Both the position numbers and the translations under genes were made by a program. This document shows positions 16,120 to 24,876 of a stretch of DNA of 64,000 bases, in pieces; position 1 is the stretch's first letter; each line of letters opens with the position of its first letter. The stretch lies in assembly GCA_964615445.1 (NCBI GenBank), contig CAZTOK010000004.1, positions 1 to 64,000 on the forward strand, given 5' to 3'. This DNA comes from JALRBM01 sp964615445 (lineage in GTDB: Bacteria > Patescibacteriota > Saccharimonadia > Saccharimonadales > Saccharimonadaceae). The notes beneath the pieces were generated by a model. The model ran no database searches. It had not been told where the DNA came from and saw only the letters and a program-made list of their open reading frames with translations.

Positions 16120-16887
16120 TTATTTCTTATACTGATCTACAAAGGCCTTAATATCCACAAGTTCTTGTTGTTTTGTGCAGATATACTCCCCATCTCCCCC
16201 ATAAAGATCGGCATATTTCGTATGCATGTCCCAAAACGCTGGCTTTACGTCCTCTGGTGTGTTGGTAAATTCCATACCAAAGCAGTCACGTGCTACTTCT
16301 TCTGTACTTACTGGCGGAGTCGCAAAATTCACAAGTGACACATTATTTACAAGCGCTGTTTGGATATCTTTCCAGATATTTCCTAAATTGTAATATTGAT
16401 ACACGCCATCTCTATGAATGCGATCAACGTTATTGTCATTAAGTAGGTCAAAGATAACATTTTTCTTAAGCCCACTGCCAAATAGTCCCGGCAATCGAAC
16501 AATCGTTGTGTCGAAATGATCTTTACAGAACTGCTCAAGATAATAGCGATTTTTACCATATGGCAAGAGACCATCTGTATCAATTGCAGTGTCTTCATTG
16601 GCGCCATTTGGATTCTTATATACTCCAACAGTTGAAATAAGAACGAGTTTTTTGATATTCACTTTTTTTATATGATCGATAAATTCGTTGATTTCTGCTA
16701 AATCTTTTTCTGGTTCTTGATTTATACGCCACATCTCAGCACGATTAGCTGCGCTTACTACAAGGTCGTATTCTTTACCTTCGATGTCGGCAATATTTTT
16801 ACTGTTATACAGATCATCAAATTGACGCTGGGCTGCTATGTTGCCCCCAACAAATCCAGTATAGCCGATAAGAGCCGTTTTACTCAT
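16120..16887 (-). CDS. NAD-dependent epimerase/dehydratase family protein
   Basis: The 255-residue protein is a short SDR-like enzyme. It begins with a Rossmann motif (LIGYTGFVGGNIA, about 6-18), has DLVVSAANRAEMW, LVLISTVGVYK and a probable YGKNRYYLE (Y-x3-R rather than Y-x3-K), and ends shorter than full nucleotide-sugar epimerases. It probably acts on a sugar nucleotide or related metabolite. Without a clear catalytic Lys its activity is uncertain. It has a strong AAGGAGG ribosome site and its own promoter at 16897-16925. Confidence 0.78.
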   Translation of the reverse strand: MSKTALIGYTGFVGGNIAAQRQFDDLYNSKNIADIEGKEYDLVVSAANRAEMWRINQEPEKDLAEINEFIDHIKKVNIKKLVLISTVGVYKNPNGANEDTAIDTDGLLPYGKNRYYLEQFCKDHFDTTIVRLPGLFGSGLKKNVIFDLLNDNNVDRIHRDGVYQYYNLGNIWKDIQTALVNNVSLVNFATPPVSTEEVARDCFGMEFTNTPEDVKPAFWDMHTKYADLYGGDGEYICTKQQELVDIKAFVDQYKK

Positions 16888-16896
16888 TCTATCCTC

Positions 16897-16925
16897 CTTA
16901 TATACAACAATCAGTATACAGACAA
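16897..16925 (-). promoter_or_regulatory. Promoter of the SDR-family gene
   Basis: Minus-strand TTGTCT (16925-16920) and TATAAG (16902-16897) are 17 bases apart and close to the ATG at 16887. The -10 sits beside the AAGGAGG ribosome site, so a start a few bases further upstream is possible. Confidence 0.4.
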
Positions 16926-16947
16926 ATCATGTCCTAGATAAGTCAAA

Positions 16948-16987
16948 ACGGCGATTCCGAATGCATTTTCACATTCGGAATCGCCGT
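16948..16987 (-). terminator. 16-bp perfect hairpin after the 291-residue orphan gene
   Basis: ACGGCGATTCCGAATG (16948-16963) and CATTCGGAATCGCCGT (16972-16987) form a perfect 16-bp stem with an 8-base loop. It starts 13 bases after the minus-strand stop at 17001. It has no strong T-run. The loop resembles that of the hairpin at 43595-43628. Confidence 0.75.
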
Positions 16988-17000
16988 CGTCAGTGCTTGA

Positions 17001-17876
17001 TCACTTAGCGTCCTGTTCGAGGCTGACACGGAAAAGGCGCAGCTGCTCTGCAAGCGCAAGCACCTGATCATCCATCAGAGGATGAACCCTCTGCAGCGCC
17101 GCGTCAAGCATCACATCGAGTTGAGCGCGACGCTTGGCATCGAAAACCGGATTGCCCGTCTCTTCCTGAACCACTGCGGAGTGGTATCGAAAATCGACAG
17201 GCACCGAACCAACCCTACAACCAGACTCGACACCAATCTGCGGAATCGTAAACAGGTAGGGCCAGCTGTTCTCGATCACGTTTTCGATAAACACCTTCCG
17301 GCCGGCCCCGTTGAGAGCCATGACGCCGGAGGGAGTATCATGCGAAATATTCAACAGCTGACCGATGACATAGCCCAGCCACAGCTCAGTTGTCACCTGG
17401 TACGGTGGCATTGATTCCCACGTGGGACGAGTGCGCTCACCTGTGGTGATGTCGAACATTCGACCCACTTCGAGAAGTGTATCGATATTGCGACCTCCCT
17501 CGAAGAGTGGCTTCTCGCCCTCAAACTTCACCATGAGCGCATGCGGAGCAAATGCATCCAGCAATTGCGCGGCGATCACATAGGGTCGGGCCAGGCCACC
17601 CTCCGTCTCATGGTTAACCACCACGACGGCCGCGCCTACCTCAATCAGTTTCTGTGCCGCATCAGGATGAGACGTATCGTCCAGCATGATGAGATGAGGG
17701 ACACCGCTCATCGACGATGCAAGCACCGTATCGAGAATGGCCTGAAAACGCGGAGCGTTGACGTCGTGCTGAAGCACACCAGACACCGCCACCAATGGGG
17801 CTTGCGCGAGACGTCGCTCCAGGTTAGCACTCTGGTTGAGCTCGAACACGCGCCAGTTCGGAACACCAAGAATCAC
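17001..17876 (-). CDS. Putative GT-A-like protein (291 aa), isolated GC-rich unit
   Basis: No family is confidently recognised. The N-terminal half reads like a GT-A nucleotide-sugar transferase fold: VSGVLQHDVNAPRFQAILD, then HLIMLDDTSHPDAAQKL, then AAVVVVNHETEGGLARPYVI, then ALMVKFEGEKPLF at the place where a DxD-like or EPEK motif might lie. The GTG start follows AAAGGG, and a promoter (TTTACT and TATTCT) lies at 17923-17951. The gene is conspicuously GC-rich beside its AT-richer neighbours, with GC-rich third codon positions, and ends in a 16-bp hairpin. Transfer from another lineage is plausible. Confidence 0.55.
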   Translation of the reverse strand: MILGVPNWRVFELNQSANLERRLAQAPLVAVSGVLQHDVNAPRFQAILDTVLASSMSGVPHLIMLDDTSHPDAAQKLIEVGAAVVVVNHETEGGLARPYVIAAQLLDAFAPHALMVKFEGEKPLFEGGRNIDTLLEVGRMFDITTGERTRPTWESMPPYQVTTELWLGYVIGQLLNISHDTPSGVMALNGAGRKVFIENVIENSWPYLFTIPQIGVESGCRVGSVPVDFRYHSAVVQEETGNPVFDAKRRAQLDVMLDAALQRVHPLMDDQVLALAEQLRLFRVSLEQDAK

Positions 17877-17922
17877 GACTCATCACCCTTTCCAGGGGTA
17901 GTAGGTACATCAACTTCTGACT

Positions 17923-17951
17923 AGAATATATAATAAACTATTTCTAGTAAA
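17923..17951 (-). promoter_or_regulatory. Candidate promoter of the 291-residue orphan gene
   Basis: Minus-strand TTTACT (17951-17946) and TATTCT (17928-17923) are 17 bases apart in an AT-rich stretch between two minus-strand genes. Confidence 0.45.
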
Positions 17952-17960
17952 TAAGCAATT

Positions 17961-18782
17961 TTATTTCTTACGATATTTGCCTGTAACAGCTTTTAGAAGC
18001 ACACCCATCACATGAGCATTACCTTTAATCGGACTAATCTTCGTAGGTGTTTTGCCTTTTTTTGGATAAGCACGTGTTACTGGCGTCTCAGTAGTTTTGT
18101 ACTGCTTACGTCGTGAACTTTCAATAGCAAGGTGGTAGTGAAGTTCGTAGGTTTGAAATAAGTCACGAAATGGCGCTATGTCATCATTCTGTAAAAGCGC
18201 AGCACTATATGCTCGAAAACCATTCGTTGTGTCTGTGTGGCGCTTACCAGACGCAATGCTAATAAGCGGAGCGTGGATGAGATGAAGGCCAATCTCACGA
18301 GAAAGTGGCGTATTAATTGCTTTTCCACCGGGGATAAATCGTGAACCTTGAATATGATCATATCCTTCATCAAGCTTCTTTATAAAATCAGGAATGGCCG
18401 AAATATCATCTTTGCCATTGCCATCAACAACAACTACACCTTCGTAGCCTTCGTTCATAGCCCAAGCCAGCGCCATACGCATTTGGGCACTTAGTTTTCC
18501 TTTACCTTTTTTTATCAGCAGCGCACGGACATCTTGGCTTTTTAGAAATTCTTTTTCAAGTGAACCATCGGTACTTCCACCATCTGCAACAACAATATCA
18601 ATCTGTTTTGCATACTTTTTCATTGCCCTTAGCTGTTTTTGGACTCGTTCGCCCTCGTTAATAACGAATATACAAACGCAGTATTTATGCTTTTTAGAGT
18701 TAATCTCAGTCGCTTCAAACTCCGGAAACTCCCAAGTTGGATGAGCTTTTTTTATGGTTTCTACGACAGATTGCTTTTTCAT
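17961..18782 (-). CDS. GT2-family glycosyltransferase
   Basis: This is a GT-A fold family 2 glycosyltransferase resembling dolichyl-phosphate mannose/glucose synthases. KYCVCIFVINEGERV near residue 33 opens the fold, DIVVADGGSTDGS near 73 carries the first acidic motif, and GVVVVDGNGKDD near 120 replaces the usual DxD with DGNGKDD. QGSRFIPGG and HTDTTNGFRAYS match this subgroup. It has no C-terminal membrane segment. It overlaps neither neighbour but is only two bases downstream of the next GT2 gene, in a three-gene minus-strand operon starting at 20888. Confidence 0.86.
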   Translation of the reverse strand: MKKQSVVETIKKAHPTWEFPEFEATEINSKKHKYCVCIFVINEGERVQKQLRAMKKYAKQIDIVVADGGSTDGSLEKEFLKSQDVRALLIKKGKGKLSAQMRMALAWAMNEGYEGVVVVDGNGKDDISAIPDFIKKLDEGYDHIQGSRFIPGGKAINTPLSREIGLHLIHAPLISIASGKRHTDTTNGFRAYSAALLQNDDIAPFRDLFQTYELHYHLAIESSRRKQYKTTETPVTRAYPKKGKTPTKISPIKGNAHVMGVLLKAVTGKYRKK

Positions 18783-18784
18783 AC

Positions 18785-19780
18785 CTATTTCGTCACATTC
18801 CTTTTATTACTATCAGCTAACGCCACCGTACTCGTTAGCTCATCGGCAACGTAGTAGTGGGGATCTTTGTAGCTCTCAGTTAAAATTCTTCCTATGTATT
18901 CAGATAGTATCACGACTGCAATGAAAAGAAGAAAAAACATTAATGATAGTTGCAGAGAAGTAGTCGTCCAACCCTGTACAACCGTTTTGCTAAAGATATT
19001 TACCAGTAGAACATACGCTGCATATAATACATTTATAACACCAGCAATAAAACCTAGCCATGTAACAAAGCGAAGCGGGTGAGTTGAGTAGCTAATGGCT
19101 ATTTCAAGTGCTTCAAACAAGCCAGTCTTCAGTTTTTTGTTACTCCCTAGCTCCTTAAGTGGCTCATAGGGCACCACCTCGTAGGCATAGCCCACTCGTC
19201 GTGCTAAGTGACGAATGTGACGGTGACTTCTGGTTGACTGCGCAATAGAGTTAATTGCCCTTCGACTATACGAAGCAAAATACGTCGCGTTAAGTGGTAT
19301 ATCGATACCAATGTAGCGTCGGTTATACCAATAAAATAGCCGGCGACCCAATTGGCCTACCTTTGAGCCCTTGATTGGCTTGGCGCTTACCCCCTGAACA
19401 ACATCGTTGCTACGGTTATTTTTAATGAGTTCTGGGATCATTTCGATAGGATCAGTTGAAGGGTCGAGTGTGCAAACAAAGTCACCGATGGATACTTCGA
19501 GCCCGGCAAACAATGCAGTATCGTACTTAAAATCCTGGGCAAGGCGGATAATACGAATGCACGGTAGCTTCAAAAGCGCTTCAATAACATGATCGTTTTT
19601 TGTTTTTGTCAGGCTTCCGTCAACAATAATTACTTCGTAATTTGTATAGTGAGAAGCAAACAAAGCAATAAGCTTGCGTACATACGCAGCCAAATTTTCT
19701 GAATCGGATCGCACTGCAATTACCGCAGATACAAATATATCCTGAATTTGCACTTCTTCTCTGTTCTTTTTCCTAGCCAT
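18785..19780 (-). CDS. GT2-family polyprenyl-phosphate glycosyltransferase (GtrB-like)
   Basis: The protein (331 aa) has an N-terminal GT-A domain (DIFVSAVIAVRSDSEN, EVIIVDGSLT near residue 55, DFVCTLDPSTDP near 105 with a DxD-like acidic pair) and two C-terminal membrane helices (about 240-262 and 275-300). This layout is that of GtrB/DPM-like enzymes that make undecaprenyl-phosphate-linked sugars for flipping. It overlaps the upstream oxidoreductase by 8 bases and the downstream GT2 gene follows after two bases, so all three are translated from one mRNA. Confidence 0.86.
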   Translation of the reverse strand: MARKKNREEVQIQDIFVSAVIAVRSDSENLAAYVRKLIALFASHYTNYEVIIVDGSLTKTKNDHVIEALLKLPCIRIIRLAQDFKYDTALFAGLEVSIGDFVCTLDPSTDPIEMIPELIKNNRSNDVVQGVSAKPIKGSKVGQLGRRLFYWYNRRYIGIDIPLNATYFASYSRRAINSIAQSTRSHRHIRHLARRVGYAYEVVPYEPLKELGSNKKLKTGLFEALEIAISYSTHPLRFVTWLGFIAGVINVLYAAYVLLVNIFSKTVVQGWTTTSLQLSLMFFLLFIAVVILSEYIGRILTESYKDPHYYVADELTSTVALADSNKRNVTK

Positions 19781-20888
19781 ACAGCACCTTCAGATCCTCA
19801 AACACGTCATAGATATTATCCAACTTACCCCCCATTATACATGTATAGTTGTGGAGACCGAAGTGAGGCTTAAACAATATAGGACGACTATCGCTGTCTT
19901 CACTTTTACGAAGCACTGTTTTCACTTCTCGAATCGTATCCATTAACTGCATATCCTTTAGCGCTGGAATGTAACGCACGACATCGGCATACATTTTTTT
20001 GTAGTTAGTGGGAAGCGAAAGCTTTGAAAAATACTCGTGCGTGTCATGCCTATGTCTTGGTGTTTCCGGTATATCGAGCCATGATTCGTGTGGCGTATAC
20101 CGCACATGTGAAAGCGTATGAAGTTTACGCGACGGAAAGGGCATAATTGAAAAAAACGGACCGTCCATAACCGTGACGCTAAAATTCTTAAGCGCTTCAG
20201 GTAACTTTACCAGGCACATTTCGGTTATTTCATGTTTTAGTGGCACGAGATTAAGTTGTGAGTTTCGGTGAAGTGTATTAATTTGTGAATAGGCGCAGTT
20301 GATGACAAACGTCGCATTATACTTTGACTTACTAGTTGTAATAGTAATTTCATTGCTATCTTTTTTGATATTCTCAACGCGTTCATTTGTTTGTATCTTA
20401 ATCGTTGTATTTTTGCGAATTCGTTCGAGCAAAATATCACGTAGCATATGCGAATCAAAGGCATACTCTTTTACCTTAAATACACCTTCAGTTAGATGTG
20501 GGGTAAACTGCTTTGCAATGTACTCTGGAGCCGCTTCAATATCAACACCAATTTTATGGCATACTTCAACAAATTGTCGCGCGTTCACTTTCGATAAGCT
20601 GCGTGAAATCGCATAGTATTTATCAAAATCATTTACTATCGCCTGGCCATAATCACTCACAAAGCGAGGAAAGTTCACAGCCGATCGGTAGGCCGTAAGA
20701 ATACTACGTGGATAGTGATATCCGTTGTGAACGCGTGCCTGGTTGACATACGATGCACGGGACATAAGTTCTTTTTCTTTTTCAATAATTAAAATATCTT
20801 TTACGCCCATTTCATCGCGCAAAAAGAGAGCCACCGATAATCCGTAGAACCCTCCACCAATAACAACCGTGCTATATTTTTTACTCAC
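19773..20888 (-). CDS. FAD-dependent oxidoreductase (DAO family)
   Basis: The N-terminus has the FAD-binding motif VVIGGGFYGLSVALFL (about 7-22), followed by an acidic LIIEKEKELMSRAS, as in the D-amino-acid oxidase-like family. Later, FVINCAYSQIN and CIMGGKLDNIYDV fit the second FAD-contact regions. Length is 371 residues. It could oxidise an amino or hydroxy group on a sugar or amino acid during glycan tailoring, inferred from the two glycosyltransferases downstream. The start is GTG without an obvious ribosome site. A TATAAT lies about 14 bases upstream. Confidence 0.82.
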   Translation of the reverse strand: MSKKYSTVVIGGGFYGLSVALFLRDEMGVKDILIIEKEKELMSRASYVNQARVHNGYHYPRSILTAYRSAVNFPRFVSDYGQAIVNDFDKYYAISRSLSKVNARQFVEVCHKIGVDIEAAPEYIAKQFTPHLTEGVFKVKEYAFDSHMLRDILLERIRKNTTIKIQTNERVENIKKDSNEITITTSKSKYNATFVINCAYSQINTLHRNSQLNLVPLKHEITEMCLVKLPEALKNFSVTVMDGPFFSIMPFPSRKLHTLSHVRYTPHESWLDIPETPRHRHDTHEYFSKLSLPTNYKKMYADVVRYIPALKDMQLMDTIREVKTVLRKSEDSDSRPILFKPHFGLHNYTCIMGGKLDNIYDVFEDLKVLYG

Positions 20889-20955
20889 TATAGTTATAGT
20901 GTATTATAATCATCAGTATACATAAAATAAAGAACCTCTTTGAACGGATGATCAA

Positions 20956-22785
20956 ATGCTCTCATTAGCTAGCCTCAAAAAACAGCTTGTAAATCTTCTT
21001 ATTTTTTTGTTCTCACTATCATTCACCTCTATAATTGCCTCGTTCGTTCTTCACCGCGCAAGCAATCCATACAACATAACAAACGTCAGCAACCTCGCTT
21101 TTGAAGCAAACTACTTCCGCGTATTAGTATTACTGTTTATGACCATCGCTATTTTCTTTGGCCTTTTAAAATTACGGTCATATGGCGGACGGCTTTTTCG
21201 TTGCTGCATTATTATTATGGCGACGGCTGTCGTCGTAGCTAATGTACTATTGCCACTTCCCAAACAACAAATTGATATGTTTCACGATGGTGAACAGCTA
21301 GGACCGGCCCTCGAATTCAAAGAAGGAAAAGTACCGTATCAAGATCTCTTCTTCTTACACGGAGAAGGCGAAGATATCATTATGCCAAACATTGCCTTTG
21401 CTGTTTTCTCAGGTGGCAAGCCTTCGCTAAGCGCTTATCTTCTCATGTATAAAGTGATTTCCATTACTACCGTTCTTCTGCTTTTTATATTACTCGCTAT
21501 CACCAGTCGCCATAAGCTCACCTTTCTCCTAGGAGTACTCTGGCTTTCAGGAAGCATCTTCCTATATAACGGTCTTAGTAGTGGCAAGTACATATTTATG
21601 TATGTGACAATGCTCCTTTTCTACCTTTACCTACAAAAGGCCATGCGCCTACGCTGGCAGTTCCTTACGTTAGGTCTTATTGGTGTCATATCTTCTCTCG
21701 CCCTTCTTTACTCTATTGAAATGGGCGTCCTACTCCTTGCCGTTACTTTCGTTGCTATGATTGGCCTCCTTTTTGTAAAGCGATCGGCAGTCACCATATT
21801 TATTGTTACGCTTCCGAAGCAACTCCAGGCTGCATATGCTAGCTTTGCTTTGCTTGCAGGTATCATTATTGGACAACTTATAAGTCTCGCTATCTTAGGA
21901 ATACATAATTATCAGACATTTTTTCAAACAACATTTGTTGATATTCCCAAGTACCAGGAGCAGCTATTTAATTACAGCCTTCCTCAGTTTGATGGCAGTA
22001 TGTACTCGGTAGGAACATGGCTTCCACTACTCCTTCTGCCTCTTGTTGCGCTACTTGCTGGCGTACTCTTGTCGCAGGCATTTAAGCAAAGAAAGTTTGA
22101 AAGCCAACTTTTGTTTGCCACTCTTTTTCTCATTGCCGGCATTGGTGCGCTGCGCTTTGGCGTGAATCGTCCCGACTTTTTCCATGTTGCCACCGAAGCG
22201 ATTCCCCTCTTTATTTCGGGCTTTTTGTTGATTGAGCTTTTTGTTGAAAAAGCAGTGCAAAAACAAAAAAAATATAACGACATTAAGCAGTTTACATGGG
22301 CGCCGATATTATTTATCGCGCTTCTTCTATGGCCTCAGTCTACCTGGAACATCGGCACTATGCTTGTTACACAGGAATCGTCCAGACAACAGCTCTCTGA
22401 GCTAATGCATCTTCCATCCAAACCAGATACGAGCTGGCTAACATCTGAAGAAAAAGATGTTACATCGTTCATAAAAGATAATTCAACCAGTAGTGACAAG
22501 CTATTTGTATTTACTGCGCAGCCGCTTTACTATTACCTTACTAACCGTCAGAATCCAAGCAGATTCTTCATTACATGGTTTGCCGACCCGCAACAATACA
22601 CAAATGAACTACTAGCTTCTCTTAAGAAGAATCCGCCAAAATATATTATTTATAGCAGCAACACGCAGTACGATACGATTGACGGTATCAAGATACAAGA
22701 TCGTGTTCCTGAAGTAGACGCGTGGATTAAAGCTAATTACTCTGTTCATATTCAAAAAGACAATACACTCATACTAAGTAGATGA
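20956..22785 (+). CDS. Multi-pass membrane protein, GT-C/GT39-like
   Basis: The 609-residue protein has about twelve hydrophobic helices (first at about 12-33) and a soluble extracytoplasmic C-terminal part (about 490-609). After the second or third helix there is an acidic loop (DMFHDGEQLGPALEFKEG), as expected of the first loop of GT-C glycosyltransferases. FLHGEGEDI follows. A role as a polyprenyl-phosphate-sugar-dependent transferase is inferred. It overlaps the next gene by four bases (ATGA). It is divergent from the oxidoreductase operon, with a 67-base AT-rich gap holding TATAAT- and TATACA-like sequences. Confidence 0.72.
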   Translation: MLSLASLKKQLVNLLIFLFSLSFTSIIASFVLHRASNPYNITNVSNLAFEANYFRVLVLLFMTIAIFFGLLKLRSYGGRLFRCCIIIMATAVVVANVLLPLPKQQIDMFHDGEQLGPALEFKEGKVPYQDLFFLHGEGEDIIMPNIAFAVFSGGKPSLSAYLLMYKVISITTVLLLFILLAITSRHKLTFLLGVLWLSGSIFLYNGLSSGKYIFMYVTMLLFYLYLQKAMRLRWQFLTLGLIGVISSLALLYSIEMGVLLLAVTFVAMIGLLFVKRSAVTIFIVTLPKQLQAAYASFALLAGIIIGQLISLAILGIHNYQTFFQTTFVDIPKYQEQLFNYSLPQFDGSMYSVGTWLPLLLLPLVALLAGVLLSQAFKQRKFESQLLFATLFLIAGIGALRFGVNRPDFFHVATEAIPLFISGFLLIELFVEKAVQKQKKYNDIKQFTWAPILFIALLLWPQSTWNIGTMLVTQESSRQQLSELMHLPSKPDTSWLTSEEKDVTSFIKDNSTSSDKLFVFTAQPLYYYLTNRQNPSRFFITWFADPQQYTNELLASLKKNPPKYIIYSSNTQYDTIDGIKIQDRVPEVDAWIKANYSVHIQKDNTLILSR

Positions 22786-24248
22786 AACTAACATACAAGG
22801 CACTACAGTACCAGATCTTCCAGCTCCCATCACGAGCTAAATTACTATACAAAACCTCTCCGCTACAAGCAAAACTATTTCTTATTTTTGGTACCGTTTT
22901 TGGATTACTATTCGTCTTTATTAACCCACCAATGCAGACGGCCGACGAACCACAGCATTATTGGCGTGCATACCAAGTTGCGCACCTTCATTTGCGTGCA
23001 GACCAGCTTCCAGGTGGCCGCTTTGGCATGAACGTTCCGCATGATGTAGCTGGTATTGCAGAGGACAATACAAGTGGCAGAGCACCCTATGCCCGTGCAG
23101 ACATAAGCAACATAAAAAAATATTTCCAAACTCAGCCTAGAGCCCCATTCCAACCGGTCTACTTTGAAAACACCGCCATCTATCCACCTACTGCGTATAT
23201 TCCTCAGGCTATTGGCATAAAAACAGGAGAGGTACTCCACCTTCCTCTGATGTATGGTTTTTATTTGGGGCGTTTATGTAACCTTATAGTTTGGCTGTTG
23301 CTCGTCTTTTTCGCCCTCCGTTTGGTGCCATTTGCTCGCTGGACATTTACGGCAGTCGCCCTTCTTCCCACCGTTGTCTATCAAGCAGCTTCACTTTCGG
23401 CCGATGCAACTATAATTGGACTGTCCTTTTTTGTCATTGCCCTCTTTTTACACCTGATTACCAAAAAGGTTATTACCACCTCACATATCGTTACAACTGG
23501 TATTGCACTTGCTATCCTTGGCATGTCAAAACAGGTATATGTTCTTTTGCTCATTCCGTTTTTATTCATTCCATGGAGGTCATTCCAAAATAAAAAAAGG
23601 AAACTACTATTCCTTGGCTGTCTTGCACTTGCAGTCGCTCTCTGTACGCTCTTATGGAACCTTTCGGTAGTCAATATTGCCAGTATTATCCACGTCACCT
23701 ATCGGCCCGATCAAATCATTGTACCTGCGGCACAACTTTCATCTATCCTGCATAATCCTTTAGGATTCCTAGGGCTTATAGGCTCAACGTTATTCTTTAG
23801 CAGCTTCTGGCCGCTTGTAAACGGATTTATTGGCATTACTGGCTGGCTTGATATTTCACTACCAGGGTATTGTTACTACCTTGCCGTTATCTTAATACTC
23901 CTTGCTGTTCTAAAAGATAGCGGGCAAATGCCTCGCTTAGCCCTCACACTTAAGGCGCTTCGTTTTATCCTTTTAGGAACAGGCTTAGCACTTGTTATTC
24001 TCTTATGTTCACTCCTTTATATTGGCTATACTTCTCCCACCGATACATTCATTAACGGTCTTCAGGGAAGATACTTTATTCCTATTGCGCTTGTACTACT
24101 TCCACTTGCTGTAAGCCAGCATGTACAGCTGAAGATATTTGAAAAACGATTCGTCATTCTTGTATGTAGTATTTTTGTTGTCATATTAGGCACAACAGTT
24201 TTCTGTCTCTTGGACGCTAATTATTTCCGTCTTATCTATCCTATATAG
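22782..24248 (+). CDS. DUF2142-like membrane protein
   Basis: The 488-residue protein has about ten membrane helices and the segment NPPMQTADEPQHYWRAYQVA after the first helix (about 47-66), the diagnostic acidic loop of DUF2142 proteins, which are thought to be GT-C type glycosyltransferases. The loop up to about residue 150 is extracytoplasmic. The ATG overlaps the stop of the upstream membrane gene (ATGA), so both are coupled and may work in the same surface-glycan step. Confidence 0.82.
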   Translation: MKLTYKALQYQIFQLPSRAKLLYKTSPLQAKLFLIFGTVFGLLFVFINPPMQTADEPQHYWRAYQVAHLHLRADQLPGGRFGMNVPHDVAGIAEDNTSGRAPYARADISNIKKYFQTQPRAPFQPVYFENTAIYPPTAYIPQAIGIKTGEVLHLPLMYGFYLGRLCNLIVWLLLVFFALRLVPFARWTFTAVALLPTVVYQAASLSADATIIGLSFFVIALFLHLITKKVITTSHIVTTGIALAILGMSKQVYVLLLIPFLFIPWRSFQNKKRKLLFLGCLALAVALCTLLWNLSVVNIASIIHVTYRPDQIIVPAAQLSSILHNPLGFLGLIGSTLFFSSFWPLVNGFIGITGWLDISLPGYCYYLAVILILLAVLKDSGQMPRLALTLKALRFILLGTGLALVILLCSLLYIGYTSPTDTFINGLQGRYFIPIALVLLPLAVSQHVQLKIFEKRFVILVCSIFVVILGTTVFCLLDANYFRLIYPI

Positions 24249-24253
24249 CGTTT

Positions 24254-24289
24254 GCGCTTATTTTTTACATAAGCGCGTTATGATATACT
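24254..24289 (+). promoter_or_regulatory. Small hairpin and extended -10 before the 180-residue gene
   Basis: GCGCTTA (24254-24260) and TAAGCGC (24270-24276) form a 7-bp stem soon after the DUF2142-like gene and could be a weak terminator. TGATATACT (24281-24289) just after it is an extended -10 for the gene starting at 24331. Confidence 0.4.
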
Positions 24290-24330
24290 AATATTAGAAA
24301 GCGTTTAATAAATAAACAAGATTTTAACCT

Positions 24331-24873
24331 ATGAAAATAACACCACGTAAAGGAATATCAAAAAGAACTTGGCTCATTATTATAGCCGCTCTAGCTTTAG
24401 TGGTAATAGGCGGAGCTGTCTATGCATGGTACAGTCGCAGCAAGCCTTCTGAGAGCACCTCAAACGTTAACACTAATCCTCCTACCCAAGAAGAAAAAGA
24501 TGCTGGTAACGCAGCTAAAAAAGACACAGTAGACACCCCTCCAGCGCAAACAACTCCACCGCCAAGATCGGGTAGTGGCAAAACAAACGTTGCTGTTACT
24601 ATTAGCGCCGCTACTCAAACAGATACTACCGTGCAAATACGCGGACTTATCTCGACCGTTGTCGATTCAACCGGTAATTGCACGCTCACTCTTACAAAGG
24701 GGGCAAGCACTGTCACAAAAACAGCAGGCACTCAAGCTCTTGCTAATTCTACTACTTGTCAAGGCTTTAATATTGACACAAGCGAACTATCCGCGGGAGA
24801 TTGGCAGATTACTCTAAAATACGAATCTAATACGCTTTCCGGTACAGCAACAGGAACCGTTACTGTGAGGTAA
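24331..24873 (+). CDS. Membrane-anchored protein with Pro/Thr linker and Ig-like C-terminus
   Basis: The 180-residue product has a basic N-terminus, one membrane helix (about 13-33), a Pro/Thr/Ala-rich linker (about 38-87), and a C-terminal beta-rich region (about 90-180) with two Cys residues (TGNCTLTL and STTCQGF) that could form a disulphide in an immunoglobulin-like fold. It is likely anchored outside the cell. It precedes the lysozyme-like secreted protein by three bases, so the two may be made and act together at the cell surface. No family was recognised. Confidence 0.65.
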   Translation: MKITPRKGISKRTWLIIIAALALVVIGGAVYAWYSRSKPSESTSNVNTNPPTQEEKDAGNAAKKDTVDTPPAQTTPPPRSGSGKTNVAVTISAATQTDTTVQIRGLISTVVDSTGNCTLTLTKGASTVTKTAGTQALANSTTCQGFNIDTSELSAGDWQITLKYESNTLSGTATGTVTVR

Positions 24874-24876
24874 GCT

